Positions 15,870 through 24,200 of a DNA stretch of 39,864 bases are shown here, one piece after another. The notes beneath the pieces are model-generated. The model searched no databases. It was not told the origin of the DNA and worked only from the letters and a program-made list of their open reading frames with translations. The stretch comes from a virus: the IMG/VR virus record IMGVR_UViG_3300021963_006995, positions 1-39,864 of that record. One strand, 5' to 3'. Every line of letters starts with the position of its first letter. Positions within the stretch are counted from its first letter, which is position 1. The position numbers and the translations under genes are program-made.

Positions 15870-17534
15870 CTATACCTTCTCTATAAGAAGATCCGAGAAG
15901 TTGTTTCTTTTTTGAATCTCCATCTTGTAATCAAATATTTCGGTAGGCATAGGTGCATGGTTTATAACAAACACATTTAAGCCAAGATCGTCACATATTT
16001 TTCTCAGCGTGTTTAATATCGTATAAACGCCATCAGGATCTACTGAGCTAAAGATTTCATCGAGGAATAGTAGATTTATGGAGCTAAATCTTATTTTCAT
16101 TAATTTAATAACGGAAAGAAGGACTGCGAAATCCACTTTTTTCATCTCCCCAGTACTGAGTGTGGATGTTGATATCTCCTCTCCCATATGAACCACAGAT
16201 GCGTTAAAATCCTCGTCGAAAGTAACTGTATAGGGAAGATGCAAAGAATTCATTAATTCTGAGATATTTCCATTTAATGACGGTAAAATAGTCTTTAGTG
16301 CAAGTTGTTTTACCCCTTTATCACCAAGAACGTCTTCTATTTTCTTAATCCATTCATTTTTCTTTTCCTCCTTTGCTTTATCCTGTGTAAATTCTTGAAC
16401 TGATTCTCTAGTTTCCTCTGCAATTCTTTTCAGAGAATCCAACCCCTGTGACGAAGGAGCATTCTTCAATCTTTTAAGTTCTTCCTTTGCAGAATTTATA
16501 TTGATTGATATCTTGTTTCCTTTTTCTGTGATGGCGGATTTTTCTTTTCTCAATTCTCCCTCTTGCTTAAGAGAATCGTCATAACTTTTTTGATTCTCCT
16601 CTAGATCTTTTTTAAATCCATCCAATTGTCTGTTTAATTCATCTTTCACACTCTGGTGAAACGATCCAGATAAATCAGATTCGCATGTTGGGCATTTATC
16701 ATTATCGTAAAGCTTAATCTTCTTCTCTACAGTTCTGATAGATTCGTTACTATTGGTAATGATTCTGTACAACTTCCTAGTTTGATCGCTAACCTCAGAT
16801 TCGGTCTTGTTAAACCCTTCCATTTTTTCTTTATGGATAGTCGCTAGCGATGAGAATTTAGATATTTTATCCTCCAGAGTTTTTATTTCATCCTTTGATG
16901 TTTCTTTTATCTTTTCGGACAAAGACTCCATTTCGTTCTGGGTTTTTAATATAGTCTTTGATAGAGCTTCTATTTCACCATTGATGCGGATGATATTTTC
17001 CCTAATGCCTTTAGATTCTTCTTTTAAAAGATCTCTCATCTCATTAATGACATAGAATCCAAAGATCTTGTCTATGATAGATTTTTTATCTGCAGGTGAC
17101 ATTTTAAGAAAGCTCTTAAAATCATTGATAGAGAGGGAGATTGTGTTGTTAAAAACGTAATTAGGAATTTGAATGATGTCATCGGTTAGATATTCCTGAA
17201 CAGATCTCGATCCTGCTTTATCGTATAGATCTCCATTAACATACAAATTAAATAGAGAAGGATCTAATCCTCTCTCTACCATATATTCTTCACCATTAGA
17301 AACAAAGGTTATTTTAACCCACGCATTTCCGTTGATTCTATTCGGGATATCTTTTAATTTTTTTCCATCTAGCTTTCCATATAATCCGAATGTTATAACA
17401 TCAGAGATTGTGGATTTACCTGCTCCATTTTCTCCGACAACTAAATATAGACCAGTATTTTCATCAAGTGTTAAGGATTGTATCTTATTTCCATAAGATG
17501 CAAAATTTCTCCATTCAATCTTGGTTAATTTCAT
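15870..17534 (-). CDS. 46: Recombination nuclease ATPase subunit (gp46-like, SbcC/Rad50 family)
   Basis: This 554-aa SMC-like ATPase partners gp47 in DNA end resection, host DNA breakdown and recombination-dependent replication. Walker A GENGAGKS is at 34-41. Two coiled-coil arms (about 180-280 and 290-400) flank the zinc hook CPTC at 281-284. The ABC signature LSTGEMKK is at 459-466, Walker B NLLFLDEIF at 487-495, and the switch His at 526 (INHA). Its ATG overlaps the gp47 stop by 4 nt, so the subunits are translationally coupled. Length matches T4 gp46 (560 aa). Confidence 0.96.
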   Translation of the reverse strand: MKLTKIEWRNFASYGNKIQSLTLDENTGLYLVVGENGAGKSTISDVITFGLYGKLDGKKLKDIPNRINGNAWVKITFVSNGEEYMVERGLDPSLFNLYVNGDLYDKAGSRSVQEYLTDDIIQIPNYVFNNTISLSINDFKSFLKMSPADKKSIIDKIFGFYVINEMRDLLKEESKGIRENIIRINGEIEALSKTILKTQNEMESLSEKIKETSKDEIKTLEDKISKFSSLATIHKEKMEGFNKTESEVSDQTRKLYRIITNSNESIRTVEKKIKLYDNDKCPTCESDLSGSFHQSVKDELNRQLDGFKKDLEENQKSYDDSLKQEGELRKEKSAITEKGNKISININSAKEELKRLKNAPSSQGLDSLKRIAEETRESVQEFTQDKAKEEKKNEWIKKIEDVLGDKGVKQLALKTILPSLNGNISELMNSLHLPYTVTFDEDFNASVVHMGEEISTSTLSTGEMKKVDFAVLLSVIKLMKIRFSSINLLFLDEIFSSVDPDGVYTILNTLRKICDDLGLNVFVINHAPMPTEIFDYKMEIQKRNNFSDLLIEKV

Positions 17535-18628
17535 GCTTCTGTTTCTTTATCTGTTGTTCTTTTATATAGGATCTTAATTGTCTTTTTCATCTTCTCTTTC
17601 ACTTCGTCTGGCTCATTAAGAGAATTAATATACTCATCAGCAAAATCTACGATGGAGAAATTTCTTCCGTCCAAGCTGAAAAGAGCTTCTTCTAAATTTT
17701 GATCATTCTCAGTGTTATCCTTGATCGGCGTAAACGTTGTTTTAAGCTGCGTGGCTACCATTTCGGTTAATACCCCTAATGAAGCTTTGACTGCTATTTT
17801 TGGATCTATTAAAACGTCTACAAAGTTGTTTCTAAACATATCTTCAAGTTCCGCTGGAGTTTTTTCTAGAACCTGATCAAATCCAATTTTAATGAACCTA
17901 GGAGAGAATTCATTTTCAAAAAGAATCTCTTCCTCTGTTTCCAAATCTAGTAATAGGATTGCTTTTTTATTGTCCATATCAGATCTCGTTAGCTGATAAG
18001 GTGATCCTAACATTCTAACTTTTCCGAAATTCTGAGAGTAGTGTATATGTCCGGAATAAACTCTTCCGAAGTTCTCCAGCTTATTGTATCCTATTCCATC
18101 CTCGATCTTTGTAAACTTGTTAAAGCTAAGTCCCCTGATATCTGAGTGGCAAAAAAGATAATCGTGCTTTTCAGTCTCTGCTAAAAGCTCAGCAGCAACG
18201 TGTTCATTAGATCTCCATGGCATCATAAATGCTGTTCTTTTTCCAAACGTCATGGATATCGGATCCTCGAATATGTTAATGTTTGGAATCCACTTCAAAG
18301 AAGCTAGAGAATTTATCTCATTAGATTCTTTAGTGTATATGTCATGGTTTCCAACTATAACATAAACTCCATCTGTGAATACTTTTGACAATTCGCCAAA
18401 AACCTCTACACAAAGATTGAGAACTTTTAAATTAATGCTTTGTCGGGAATCGTAAACATCGCCAAGATGAATTAAAATATCTCCGGGCTTGTACTCCTTT
18501 TTAACTAGCGGAATGAACCATTCAAAAAAATATTTTCTCATGATTTGTATCCATTCCTCTGAGCTGTTTCGGACACCTAAATGAGTGTCCGTTATCATCC
18601 ATAATCTTTTTGCTTTCGCTATGTTCAT
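17531..18628 (-). CDS. 47: Recombination nuclease subunit (gp47-like, SbcD/Mre11 family)
   Basis: This 365-aa calcineurin-fold phosphoesterase has the Mre11 metal motifs complete: DTHLG at 14-18, GDVYD at 56-60, GNHD at 93-96, H161 (CHSD) and GHIH at 193-196. Two metal ions, usually Mn2+, are bound. The C-terminal 150 residues form the cap and the segment that docks onto gp46. It lies in an operon with gp46 downstream (4-nt overlap) and the 152-aa gene upstream. It acts as a heterotetramer with gp46, feeding single strands to UvsX. Confidence 0.95.
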   Translation of the reverse strand: MNIAKAKRLWMITDTHLGVRNSSEEWIQIMRKYFFEWFIPLVKKEYKPGDILIHLGDVYDSRQSINLKVLNLCVEVFGELSKVFTDGVYVIVGNHDIYTKESNEINSLASLKWIPNINIFEDPISMTFGKRTAFMMPWRSNEHVAAELLAETEKHDYLFCHSDIRGLSFNKFTKIEDGIGYNKLENFGRVYSGHIHYSQNFGKVRMLGSPYQLTRSDMDNKKAILLLDLETEEEILFENEFSPRFIKIGFDQVLEKTPAELEDMFRNNFVDVLIDPKIAVKASLGVLTEMVATQLKTTFTPIKDNTENDQNLEEALFSLDGRNFSIVDFADEYINSLNEPDEVKEKMKKTIKILYKRTTDKETEA

Positions 18629-18629
18629 T

Positions 18630-19088
18630 CTAGAATATTTTCTTGATCTTCTTTTTGGATACTATTCCAAATTTCTGATCCATTTCGTTAACTATTAATT
18701 CCTTATATTTCATGTGAATCAATTCGTAAGCCTTTAAATATCCAACGTTCATGAAATCACATATTGCAACAAACTTTTCAACCGTGGTGAATTCAGTTTC
18801 TGCCATCTCTTCTAATAGATCCTGAAATAAAAAAGGTATCAGATCTTTTGGTATTTTTTTGTTTGGACCTAATGCACACCATCTGGATCTGTGAAAAATA
18901 TCATAAACAAGATCGTTTAAAGCTGAAAGATGTAGATAATCTTCATCATCTTCATCTCTTGATGCCTTGAAGGATCTGTAATCTTTTGTTGTGTCTTCAA
19001 TTTGAAGATATTCAGCATACGAAGGATCTATTGGTATTGCTTCTGTTTCGGGAACCTCTACTTCCTCGATTAGCTTCTTTTGTTTCAT
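18630..19088 (-). CDS. Hypothetical replication-operon protein, 152 aa
   Basis: I do not recognise a family. The N-terminal 50 residues are acidic and look disordered; the rest (about 55-150) is helical, with LNDLVYDIFHRSRW, a DLIPFLFQDLLEEMAETEF helix pair, and a lysine-rich tail (SKKKIKKIF). It starts at the last base of the gp41 stop and ends 1 nt before gp47, so it lies strictly inside the replication operon. A helicase accessory or loader role would fit the position, but no sequence similarity to T4 gp59 is evident. Confidence 0.7.
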   Translation of the reverse strand: MKQKKLIEEVEVPETEAIPIDPSYAEYLQIEDTTKDYRSFKASRDEDDEDYLHLSALNDLVYDIFHRSRWCALGPNKKIPKDLIPFLFQDLLEEMAETEFTTVEKFVAICDFMNVGYLKAYELIHMKYKELIVNEMDQKFGIVSKKKIKKIF

Positions 19089-20392
19089 TAATTTTCATTC
19101 ATTATTTGGGAGTTGGGATCCTCTGTGATCCTCATATGGCTATAATCTACAATAAATTTTTTATATGAATTTTTATATCCTTCATCTCTATTAGCAAGTA
19201 CTTTGATCTTATATTCATTATTTGAATACATTAAAGGATCCTGTATAATACCAAACATACCATCGACTGTTGCAACCAATCCAGAAGATTCGGATGCTGA
19301 GTTCATCGAAAGATCGGTAGCATCAAATTCTGATTGTTTTGTTTGGGTTGCAGTGACAATTGCCCATTCGTTTCTTTGCCCCATTGCTCTTAGATCCTCT
19401 GCGATCTGTTTAATCTTCATATAGGTATTTTCACTGTTTGGATTTCTCCAGTTTTTCATGATATTGATATAATCGATAACTATGATCTTAAATCTAATAC
19501 CCTTTACCTCTTCGACCTTTCTAAGCCATTTTTCAACATCTAATACTGATGCCTGGCTCGTTCCAAATTCTTTAACATACAGTTGACCTGGTGTTGCCAG
19601 ATTATCGAATGCTAAATTTCTTATCTTCTTTTTGATAACCTCGCCATCCTCAGTTGCTCCATTATACTCTGACATTTTAATTCCAAGAAGATTTGATCCT
19701 ATTCTCTTCATGTATTTTCTGTCACTTAATTCCAGGGTTACCACTGCAACATTACTTGATGCTCTAATTGCCTGTGCAGCAATGTTACCGAGCCATAATG
19801 TTTTACCAACTTTAGGCTGACCTAAAAACACGTAAAGATTCTTGGCAGAAAATCCACCGCCAAGAACTAGATCTATAAAATCGTATCCGGAAGAGAATGT
19901 GTTAGATTTAGGTTGTTTGTGATTTTCAGGATCTGTGAAATCCAATCCAAGATCGAAAGAAAAGTCTAAACTATTTCTTTCGTTGACTATTGTTTTGAAT
20001 GTGTTAACTACATCCTTGATATTCTCTGGGCTAACCTCTGTGGACTTGATGTATGTGATAGCATCCATTGCGCTTTGCTCCAGATTCTTCCATTCAATCC
20101 AAGACTCCGTGTTTTCCCTTAGCCATTCTGGATCATATTCACTTAGTTTTATATCAAAGATAGTGTCAACCTGATTTTCTGGCAATTTATCGCCAAGCTT
20201 AAGCATTCTTACAATTTCCTTTACCTGCTGGGTTGAAGGAATTTGTGAATATTTTTTCCAGAATGATTTTACGATCTTAAATGCTTCCTGATATCTAACG
20301 TCCTTGAAAAACGAGGGCTTAGCTGATTCAACATAAATTGCATCAGAAACTATACTACAGAACCATACATTTTCTAAGTGAGAATTAACCAT
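19088..20392 (-). CDS. 41: Replicative DNA helicase (gp41-like, DnaB/SF4)
   Basis: This 434-aa ring helicase has a helical N-terminal domain (about 1-150) and a RecA-fold motor. Walker A GQPKVGKT is at 191-198, the catalytic Glu region at VVTLELSD (about 217-224), Walker B IIVIDY at 303-308, and the motif-3-like IVTATQTKQ at 345-353, followed by the NSASESSGLVATVDG region. Such helicases unwind the lagging-strand template 5'-3' and recruit primase. It lies in an operon with UvsX and gp46/47. Length is near T4 gp41 (475 aa). Confidence 0.94.
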   Translation of the reverse strand: MVNSHLENVWFCSIVSDAIYVESAKPSFFKDVRYQEAFKIVKSFWKKYSQIPSTQQVKEIVRMLKLGDKLPENQVDTIFDIKLSEYDPEWLRENTESWIEWKNLEQSAMDAITYIKSTEVSPENIKDVVNTFKTIVNERNSLDFSFDLGLDFTDPENHKQPKSNTFSSGYDFIDLVLGGGFSAKNLYVFLGQPKVGKTLWLGNIAAQAIRASSNVAVVTLELSDRKYMKRIGSNLLGIKMSEYNGATEDGEVIKKKIRNLAFDNLATPGQLYVKEFGTSQASVLDVEKWLRKVEEVKGIRFKIIVIDYINIMKNWRNPNSENTYMKIKQIAEDLRAMGQRNEWAIVTATQTKQSEFDATDLSMNSASESSGLVATVDGMFGIIQDPLMYSNNEYKIKVLANRDEGYKNSYKKFIVDYSHMRITEDPNSQIMNEN

Positions 20393-20394
20393 AA

Positions 20395-20688
20395 TTAATA
20401 ATGGGGGTTGTCTTTGATTTTATAAACTGTTTTAGTGCTTTGTTTTGTCTTTTGTTTTTCGAACGTTCCCTTTTCTATAAGGGCTTGCACCAATTCGCCG
20501 TGTCTGTTTTTTTCCCAACCCGAAGGGAAGAAAGAGTTAAATGTCTGTTCGGAAAACTCACCATGTGGTCTTCCGTCTCGAATTAAATAGCTATTAAGTT
20601 CGAATATAACATCTTCCTCAGTAGGGTATGCTGGAAGTTCTTTCCAGATACCCATATGATATTTCATTTTGATTTTATTCTTCTCCAT
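20395..20688 (-). CDS. Hypothetical protein, 97 aa, between gp41 and uvsX
   Basis: I do not recognise this protein. It has the look of a small winged-helix fold: TEEDVIFELNSYLIRDGRPHG, then SGWEKNRHGELVQALIEKGTFEKQ, then the strand TKTVYKIKD. The start overlaps the uvsX stop by 14 nt; a later start at residue 8 (MKYHMG) would remove the overlap. It ends 3 nt before the helicase ATG. A DNA-binding accessory of replication is plausible from context only. Confidence 0.7.
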   Translation of the reverse strand: MEKNKIKMKYHMGIWKELPAYPTEEDVIFELNSYLIRDGRPHGEFSEQTFNSFFPSGWEKNRHGELVQALIEKGTFEKQKTKQSTKTVYKIKDNPHY

Positions 20689-21856
20689 CCTCTTCTGTTT
20701 CTTCTTCTCCGTTAACTATAGCATCAAGCTCGTTCATGTCGAATAGATCTGGTAATAGGAAATGTGGCTTAATCGCCTTCTCGTCTATTTTTCTTAGCAC
20801 ATCTTCGGTGAAAACCTCCGGTGTAAATAATTGTGAAGAAAAGATTGATTTACCCAAATGAGCAACTGCCCATTTTGTAGACGATGCACTAGCAGTAAAT
20901 TCTAATTCTCCTGTCTTTTTATCAACCTCTAATTTTCCTCTTTCAATTCCGCAAACATCCCAAGAAATAAATTCCTCTAAACCAACGTATGGATTCATAC
21001 CATTAATGAATGAAATATGGAATTTAGTAGCATATGGTCTGGTAAATCTTGTTTTCTTTGGGGTTGATGTAACAATAATACCTGTTTTCTTATCGTTGCT
21101 ATCTTTAAGTTGTGCTTTAGATAACATGATCACATTACTCATAGAGAAGATTGGACCATCACCACCGGAAGCTTCTTTGGTTGTCATAAAACTTCCAATG
21201 CCTGCTGTGGTTGTGTGGTTGGTACAGATTAAAGGAATTCTAACACCTGTTAGATCCAATGTGATTTCTCTGAATAAACCTCTCATTTCCTTAGATCTAA
21301 TACCCATATCCATTGCTGTTTTGCCCTTTAGTGCATCAGCGGATTCTTTCATTGTGGTAAGCATTCCTAATGAATCTAAAACTAGCAGGATCTTAGGATC
21401 TGCTCCTTCTTTTCTTGCTTTCTTGATTTGATCGACAAGATTTGCAACAAATATTTTAAAATCGGAAATAGATTTGATAGGTTGATATCTAACAGTGTTT
21501 GTGTCTATACCAAATTTCTTTGCCATTGATCGGTCAATAGCTCCTTCTGTGTCACAATAAATCACGTTATATCCTTGTTTTTGTGACTCTCTCACAATGT
21601 TCATACAAAGAAAACTCTTGCCAGTTTGTGGATCTCCGGCAATTCCCATTGATCTGTTATTGGCTACACCTCCGAAAAGACTTCCGGAAAGCTGAGCGTT
21701 TAAAACGTAATTACCGGTTCCGATCCATTCGGTAACCTCTGAGAATTCATTTTCTTCTAAAATAGATCCTGCTTCAAATCCCTCAATTTTCGAAAGTTGT
21801 TTATCCAGATCAAGAAAAGAGAATTCCTTCTTTGATGTTGATTTTTCTTTAGCCAT
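20675..21856 (-). CDS. uvsX: RecA-like recombinase UvsX
   Basis: This 393-aa protein, same length class as T4 UvsX (391 aa), forms filaments on single-stranded DNA and carries out strand exchange, starting recombination-dependent replication. Walker A GDPQTGKS is at 74-81, the catalytic Glu in CDTEGAID (101-108), and Walker B ILLVLDSLG at 156-164. A loop with LICTNHTTTAGIGS follows. The C-terminus is strongly acidic, as in RecA and UvsX, where it tunes DNA binding. It is the first gene of the replication operon; no obvious ATATATA box was seen immediately upstream, where a terminator separates it from the lipoprotein gene. Confidence 0.95.
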   Translation of the reverse strand: MAKEKSTSKKEFSFLDLDKQLSKIEGFEAGSILEENEFSEVTEWIGTGNYVLNAQLSGSLFGGVANNRSMGIAGDPQTGKSFLCMNIVRESQKQGYNVIYCDTEGAIDRSMAKKFGIDTNTVRYQPIKSISDFKIFVANLVDQIKKARKEGADPKILLVLDSLGMLTTMKESADALKGKTAMDMGIRSKEMRGLFREITLDLTGVRIPLICTNHTTTAGIGSFMTTKEASGGDGPIFSMSNVIMLSKAQLKDSNDKKTGIIVTSTPKKTRFTRPYATKFHISFINGMNPYVGLEEFISWDVCGIERGKLEVDKKTGELEFTASASSTKWAVAHLGKSIFSSQLFTPEVFTEDVLRKIDEKAIKPHFLLPDLFDMNELDAIVNGEEETEEDGEE

Positions 21857-21935
21857 AATTCATTAATTATTTAATCATTATAGACAATAGAGTGATTAGA
21901 TTTCCGATTTTATTCAACCATTTTCTTTACCCCAC

Positions 21936-21963
21936 AAAAAAAGCAGGCAAAACCTGCTTTTTT
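21936..21963 (-). terminator. Rho-independent terminator between lipoprotein gene and uvsX
   Basis: The perfect hairpin AAAAAAGCAGG / CCTGCTTTTTT has a 5-nt loop and terminal T-runs on both strands. It lies 17 nt beyond the lipoprotein stop and insulates the uvsX operon. Confidence 0.9.
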
Positions 21964-21979
21964 AGTTTTCTTAGATCAG

Positions 21980-22150
21980 TTATTTAATCTCCGTTCCTTC
22001 TGCTGGAATTTCAGCAGTTGTGGAGTCAGTTGCAGTTACTGCAGTTGAATCAACTTGAACAGCTGTTGAATCTGTAGTTGTTTCTTTAGTGGATCCGTTT
22101 CCGCATGCCGTTAATGCTAAAACAGATAAAATTGCTAATGCTTTTTTCAT
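21980..22150 (-). CDS. Small lipoprotein, 56 aa
   Basis: This short gene encodes a lipoprotein: basic head MKKALAILSVLAL, lipobox LTAC with Cys16, then a Ser/Thr-rich mature part with repeats of the form D-S-T-A-V and A-T-D-S-T-T and an acidic end (EGTEIK). The mature chain is about 41 residues, with no folded domain visible. It has its own candidate promoter (GATATATA 22 nt upstream) and its own terminator, so it is a monocistronic unit. A surface-exposed lipoprotein made by a phage could mask a receptor or exclude superinfecting phage, but this is inference. Confidence 0.82.
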   Translation of the reverse strand: MKKALAILSVLALTACGNGSTKETTTDSTAVQVDSTAVTATDSTTAEIPAEGTEIK

Positions 22151-22172
22151 AATTGTTTTTTAATTTAAGTAT

Positions 22173-22180
22173 TATATATC
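22173..22180 (-). promoter_or_regulatory. Candidate phage promoter box (GATATATA) before the lipoprotein
   Basis: GATATATAATAC sits 22 nt upstream of the lipoprotein ATG. The gene has a terminator right behind it, so a dedicated promoter must lie here. Confidence 0.45.
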
Positions 22181-22197
22181 TTTCCCCAAGACTTGTT

Positions 22198-22653
22198 TCA
22201 CCTGCAAAGCTCATTAGCAACGCTAATTGCTATAAGGGTTTCTGGTTTTATTGCATAGTTATATCCCATGCTTTCCATATATCCAATAGCGGTCTTTACA
22301 ATCACGTTAGATCTGTATCTGGGGTTATTGTTGTAATCCAGATCTATTTGATGTATATTAATACCTCCTTCCACCTTAAGGTAACCCGCAACATCGATAG
22401 ATCTTTGCAATTCTCCCCAAAGTTTTGTCCATAAATCTTTGATTTTTGGGAGAACCTCTCTTTTATAGATAACATGAGCACCCCTGTTTTCGTATCTAAA
22501 AACAACGGTCGTCACATAAACAGTTTTGCTAGCATAGCTTTGACTGTCGCATCCCACGTAAATCTTTGTGTCCGGCTTTTCCTCCAGAATGTTTTTAACA
22601 TATTGAAGTAGGTCCACAGTCTCATTACTCCCTATTTTTCTAAAAGCCCTCAC
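22198..22653 (-). CDS. RNase H-like protein, YkuK (DUF458) family
   Basis: This 151-aa protein matches the YkuK-type RNase H-like family: an N-terminal helix (VDLLQYVKNILEE), then the first acidic strand TKIYVGCDSQSY (D36), a second strand pair VYVTTVVFRYENRG with a KRE motif, a long helix, and the strand GINIHQIDLDYN, closing with VIVKTAIGYMESMGY. The fold suggests a metal-dependent nucleic acid hydrolase or binder; the family's activity is poorly known. The next gene starts upstream by 15 nt (22669-22938), and the two are probably co-transcribed. Confidence 0.75.
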   Translation of the reverse strand: MRAFRKIGSNETVDLLQYVKNILEEKPDTKIYVGCDSQSYASKTVYVTTVVFRYENRGAHVIYKREVLPKIKDLWTKLWGELQRSIDVAGYLKVEGGINIHQIDLDYNNNPRYRSNVIVKTAIGYMESMGYNYAIKPETLIAISVANELCR

Positions 22654-22668
22654 CTGTATCAGTTATTT

Positions 22669-22938
22669 TTATTTCCTCGTGAATTTTTCCTGGAATATAT
22701 GTCCAGCCACGAACCATTGGGAATCATCGTCATTCTTCTTTAAAAAGAATGTTGCTTCGCTTATTTGACCGATTAAAGTGTATTCTTCGTTCTCGTAAAC
22801 AAATGTTGTATCCAGATCTGACATCTTATATGGCCATTTCCAAATGAATTTTGTAGCATTTCTTTCGAAATAATCCCTGTAATACTTTTCTAACGTTTTC
22901 TCGATGTTCTTAACCCTTCTGAAATTACGATCTGCCAT
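22669..22938 (-). CDS. Hypothetical protein, 89 aa
   Basis: I do not recognise this protein. It has a basic helical head (RRVKNIEKTLEKYYRDYFER) and a beta-rich body (TTFVYENEEYTLIGQISEATFFLKK, then QWFVAGHIF). It could be a small SH3- or OB-like fold; no catalytic motif is visible. It is the first gene of a unit with the YkuK-like gene and lies behind a terminator. Confidence 0.65.
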   Translation of the reverse strand: MADRNFRRVKNIEKTLEKYYRDYFERNATKFIWKWPYKMSDLDTTFVYENEEYTLIGQISEATFFLKKNDDDSQWFVAGHIFQEKFTRK

Positions 22939-22965
22939 GTTTTTTATATTTAACTATTATACAAT

Positions 22966-22995
22966 AAAAAAGCCCCGGGGTTTCCGAGGCTTTTA
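22966..22995 (-). terminator. Rho-independent terminator
   Basis: Hairpin AAAAGCCCCGG / CCGAGGCTTTT with one C-A mismatch and a 5-nt loop, flanked by A/T runs. It ends the 125-aa gene's transcript (stop at 23013). Confidence 0.8.
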
Positions 22996-23012
22996 AATAT
23001 TAGTTGAAAAAA

Positions 23013-23390
23013 TTAATCTTTATACTTGTAATAGTTAAATACCTCTTCCACATCATCAGCAGATGTTGTGATGTGATCCACTGCCCATTGCTCAACCTTA
23101 CCAGAAGCTTGTACCATGCTAATCAATTGATTTGCTTGATCTGCTATCTTTTTAAGATTAGTTATCACCATATAAGGTCTTGGAGCGTTAGCCTCAACCT
23201 CTAAGTGCGTAGGGACTTCAGCAGAGAATGTATCAGTCGATGGTTCGTCCGCAGGGAATTCGTCAGTAGAATCATCTTCTGGCTCCATGCCCATATCATC
23301 AGCCATATCAGCTACATTTAGATCGTCTTCTTGAGTTGCTTTGGAGAGTTTATCTTTTTTGTAATCCTCCATTGGTTTTAAGTTCTGCAT
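23013..23390 (-). CDS. Acidic hypothetical protein with C-terminal helical domain, 125 aa
   Basis: The N-terminal 65 residues are strongly acidic and disorder-prone (Asp/Glu/Ser/Pro rich). The C-terminal 55 residues form a compact helical domain (ITNLKKIADQANQLISMV, then VEQWAVDHITTSADDVEEVF). Short helical modules with a W..(D/S)-(H/K)-I-T-x-A-x-D pattern occur in other T4-like phage proteins, where their role is unclear. The gene is monocistronic: a candidate promoter lies 24 nt upstream and a terminator follows. Confidence 0.7.
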   Translation of the reverse strand: MQNLKPMEDYKKDKLSKATQEDDLNVADMADDMGMEPEDDSTDEFPADEPSTDTFSAEVPTHLEVEANAPRPYMVITNLKKIADQANQLISMVQASGKVEQWAVDHITTSADDVEEVFNYYKYKD

Positions 23391-23414
23391 AGAATGTTTT
23401 ATATTTCTTTACGT

Positions 23415-23425
23415 CTTATATATTC
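23415..23425 (-). promoter_or_regulatory. Candidate phage promoter box (GAATATATAAG)
   Basis: GAATATATAAG on the minus strand, 24 nt upstream of the ATG at 23390. It belongs to the same ATATATA family as the boxes before the sheath and lipoprotein genes. Confidence 0.4.
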
Positions 23426-23457
23426 CCCACTTGAATAATTTTCCTCAAAAAAGGGGA

Positions 23458-23694
23458 TTATTGTTCGGATTTTTTTAAAATAGAATAAATAAGAGCACAT
23501 TTCTCATACTCTTCTGTGCTTTTAAAGTGATCTATCATGGATTCCAGGGTTTCCCTAGAATCCCTTCTATTGGCTATAGAATAATGATTTTGGGATTCCA
23601 AACATCTGTATAAATCATTATATGCCTCTGTTATAGAATCGTCGATGGAGGAATCAAAAAGATCACTCTCCCTTAAATTGTTTAGATTTTCCAT
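23458..23694 (-). CDS. Hypothetical protein, 78 aa
   Basis: I do not recognise this protein. It is small, acidic and helical (SITEAYNDLYRCLESQNHY, then RETLESMIDHFKSTEEYEKC). The TPR-like spacing of aromatic and Ala/Leu residues at about 20-75 is suggestive only. It follows the terminator at 23735-23760, so it has its own transcription start or depends on read-through. Confidence 0.6.
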   Translation of the reverse strand: MENLNNLRESDLFDSSIDDSITEAYNDLYRCLESQNHYSIANRRDSRETLESMIDHFKSTEEYEKCALIYSILKKSEQ

Positions 23695-23734
23695 AGTCCA
23701 AATGTATTAGCATTTTTCGAAACAAAAAAATGAA

Positions 23735-23760
23735 ACAAAAAACCCACCGATTTGGTGGGG
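23735..23760 (-). terminator. Rho-independent terminator
   Basis: The 6-bp GC-rich stem CCCACC / GGTGGG, loop GATTT, is followed on the minus strand by T6. It sits 14 nt after the stop of the 141-aa gene. Confidence 0.8.
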
Positions 23761-23774
23761 CTAGATAGTTGGTT

Positions 23775-24200
23775 TTAAATCCCGGATTCTGAAATCGACA
23801 TTATTTGTTGATGGACCCTACCTAGTGAGGATGTCAATTTGAAATTAATTTTTCTTTCCACCCCTCTTTTTCTGGACTCTAAGTGATTTAGGAATCTTTT
23901 AGTGAGATCGTATGCTATAACTGTGGGAATTGATATATCGTAAGAGTATAAGCCATTGGTAACGATGATTCTATCACTTTCTATTCTACAAATTACCTCT
24001 TTATATTCTATAAAGAATGTGCCGGAAAGGACAGAATAAACCAATTTAGAATCTGTGTGAGATATTAGATAATTTGCAATCTCAACTATTTTTGATTGAT
24101 TCTCTTTGAGTTCTTTTAATGCTTTTTTAAGATCCGATTTTCTTCTTTTACTCAGATACCTCTTTATTCTGTGCAAGATTATTGATTTGATCCTCTTCAT
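23775..24200 (-). CDS. Hypothetical basic protein, 141 aa
   Basis: I do not recognise this protein. The first 40 residues are very basic and helical (HRIKRYLSKRRKSDLKKALKE), suggesting nucleic-acid or membrane-surface binding. A beta-rich middle follows (KLVYSVLSGTFFIEYKEV, ESDRIIVTNGLYSYDI), then a basic helix. Its start overlaps the 5'-nucleotidase gene by 53 nt, an unusually long overlap here; no later Met gives a better start. It is the last gene of the unit. Confidence 0.6.
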   Translation of the reverse strand: MKRIKSIILHRIKRYLSKRRKSDLKKALKELKENQSKIVEIANYLISHTDSKLVYSVLSGTFFIEYKEVICRIESDRIIVTNGLYSYDISIPTVIAYDLTKRFLNHLESRKRGVERKINFKLTSSLGRVHQQIMSISESGI

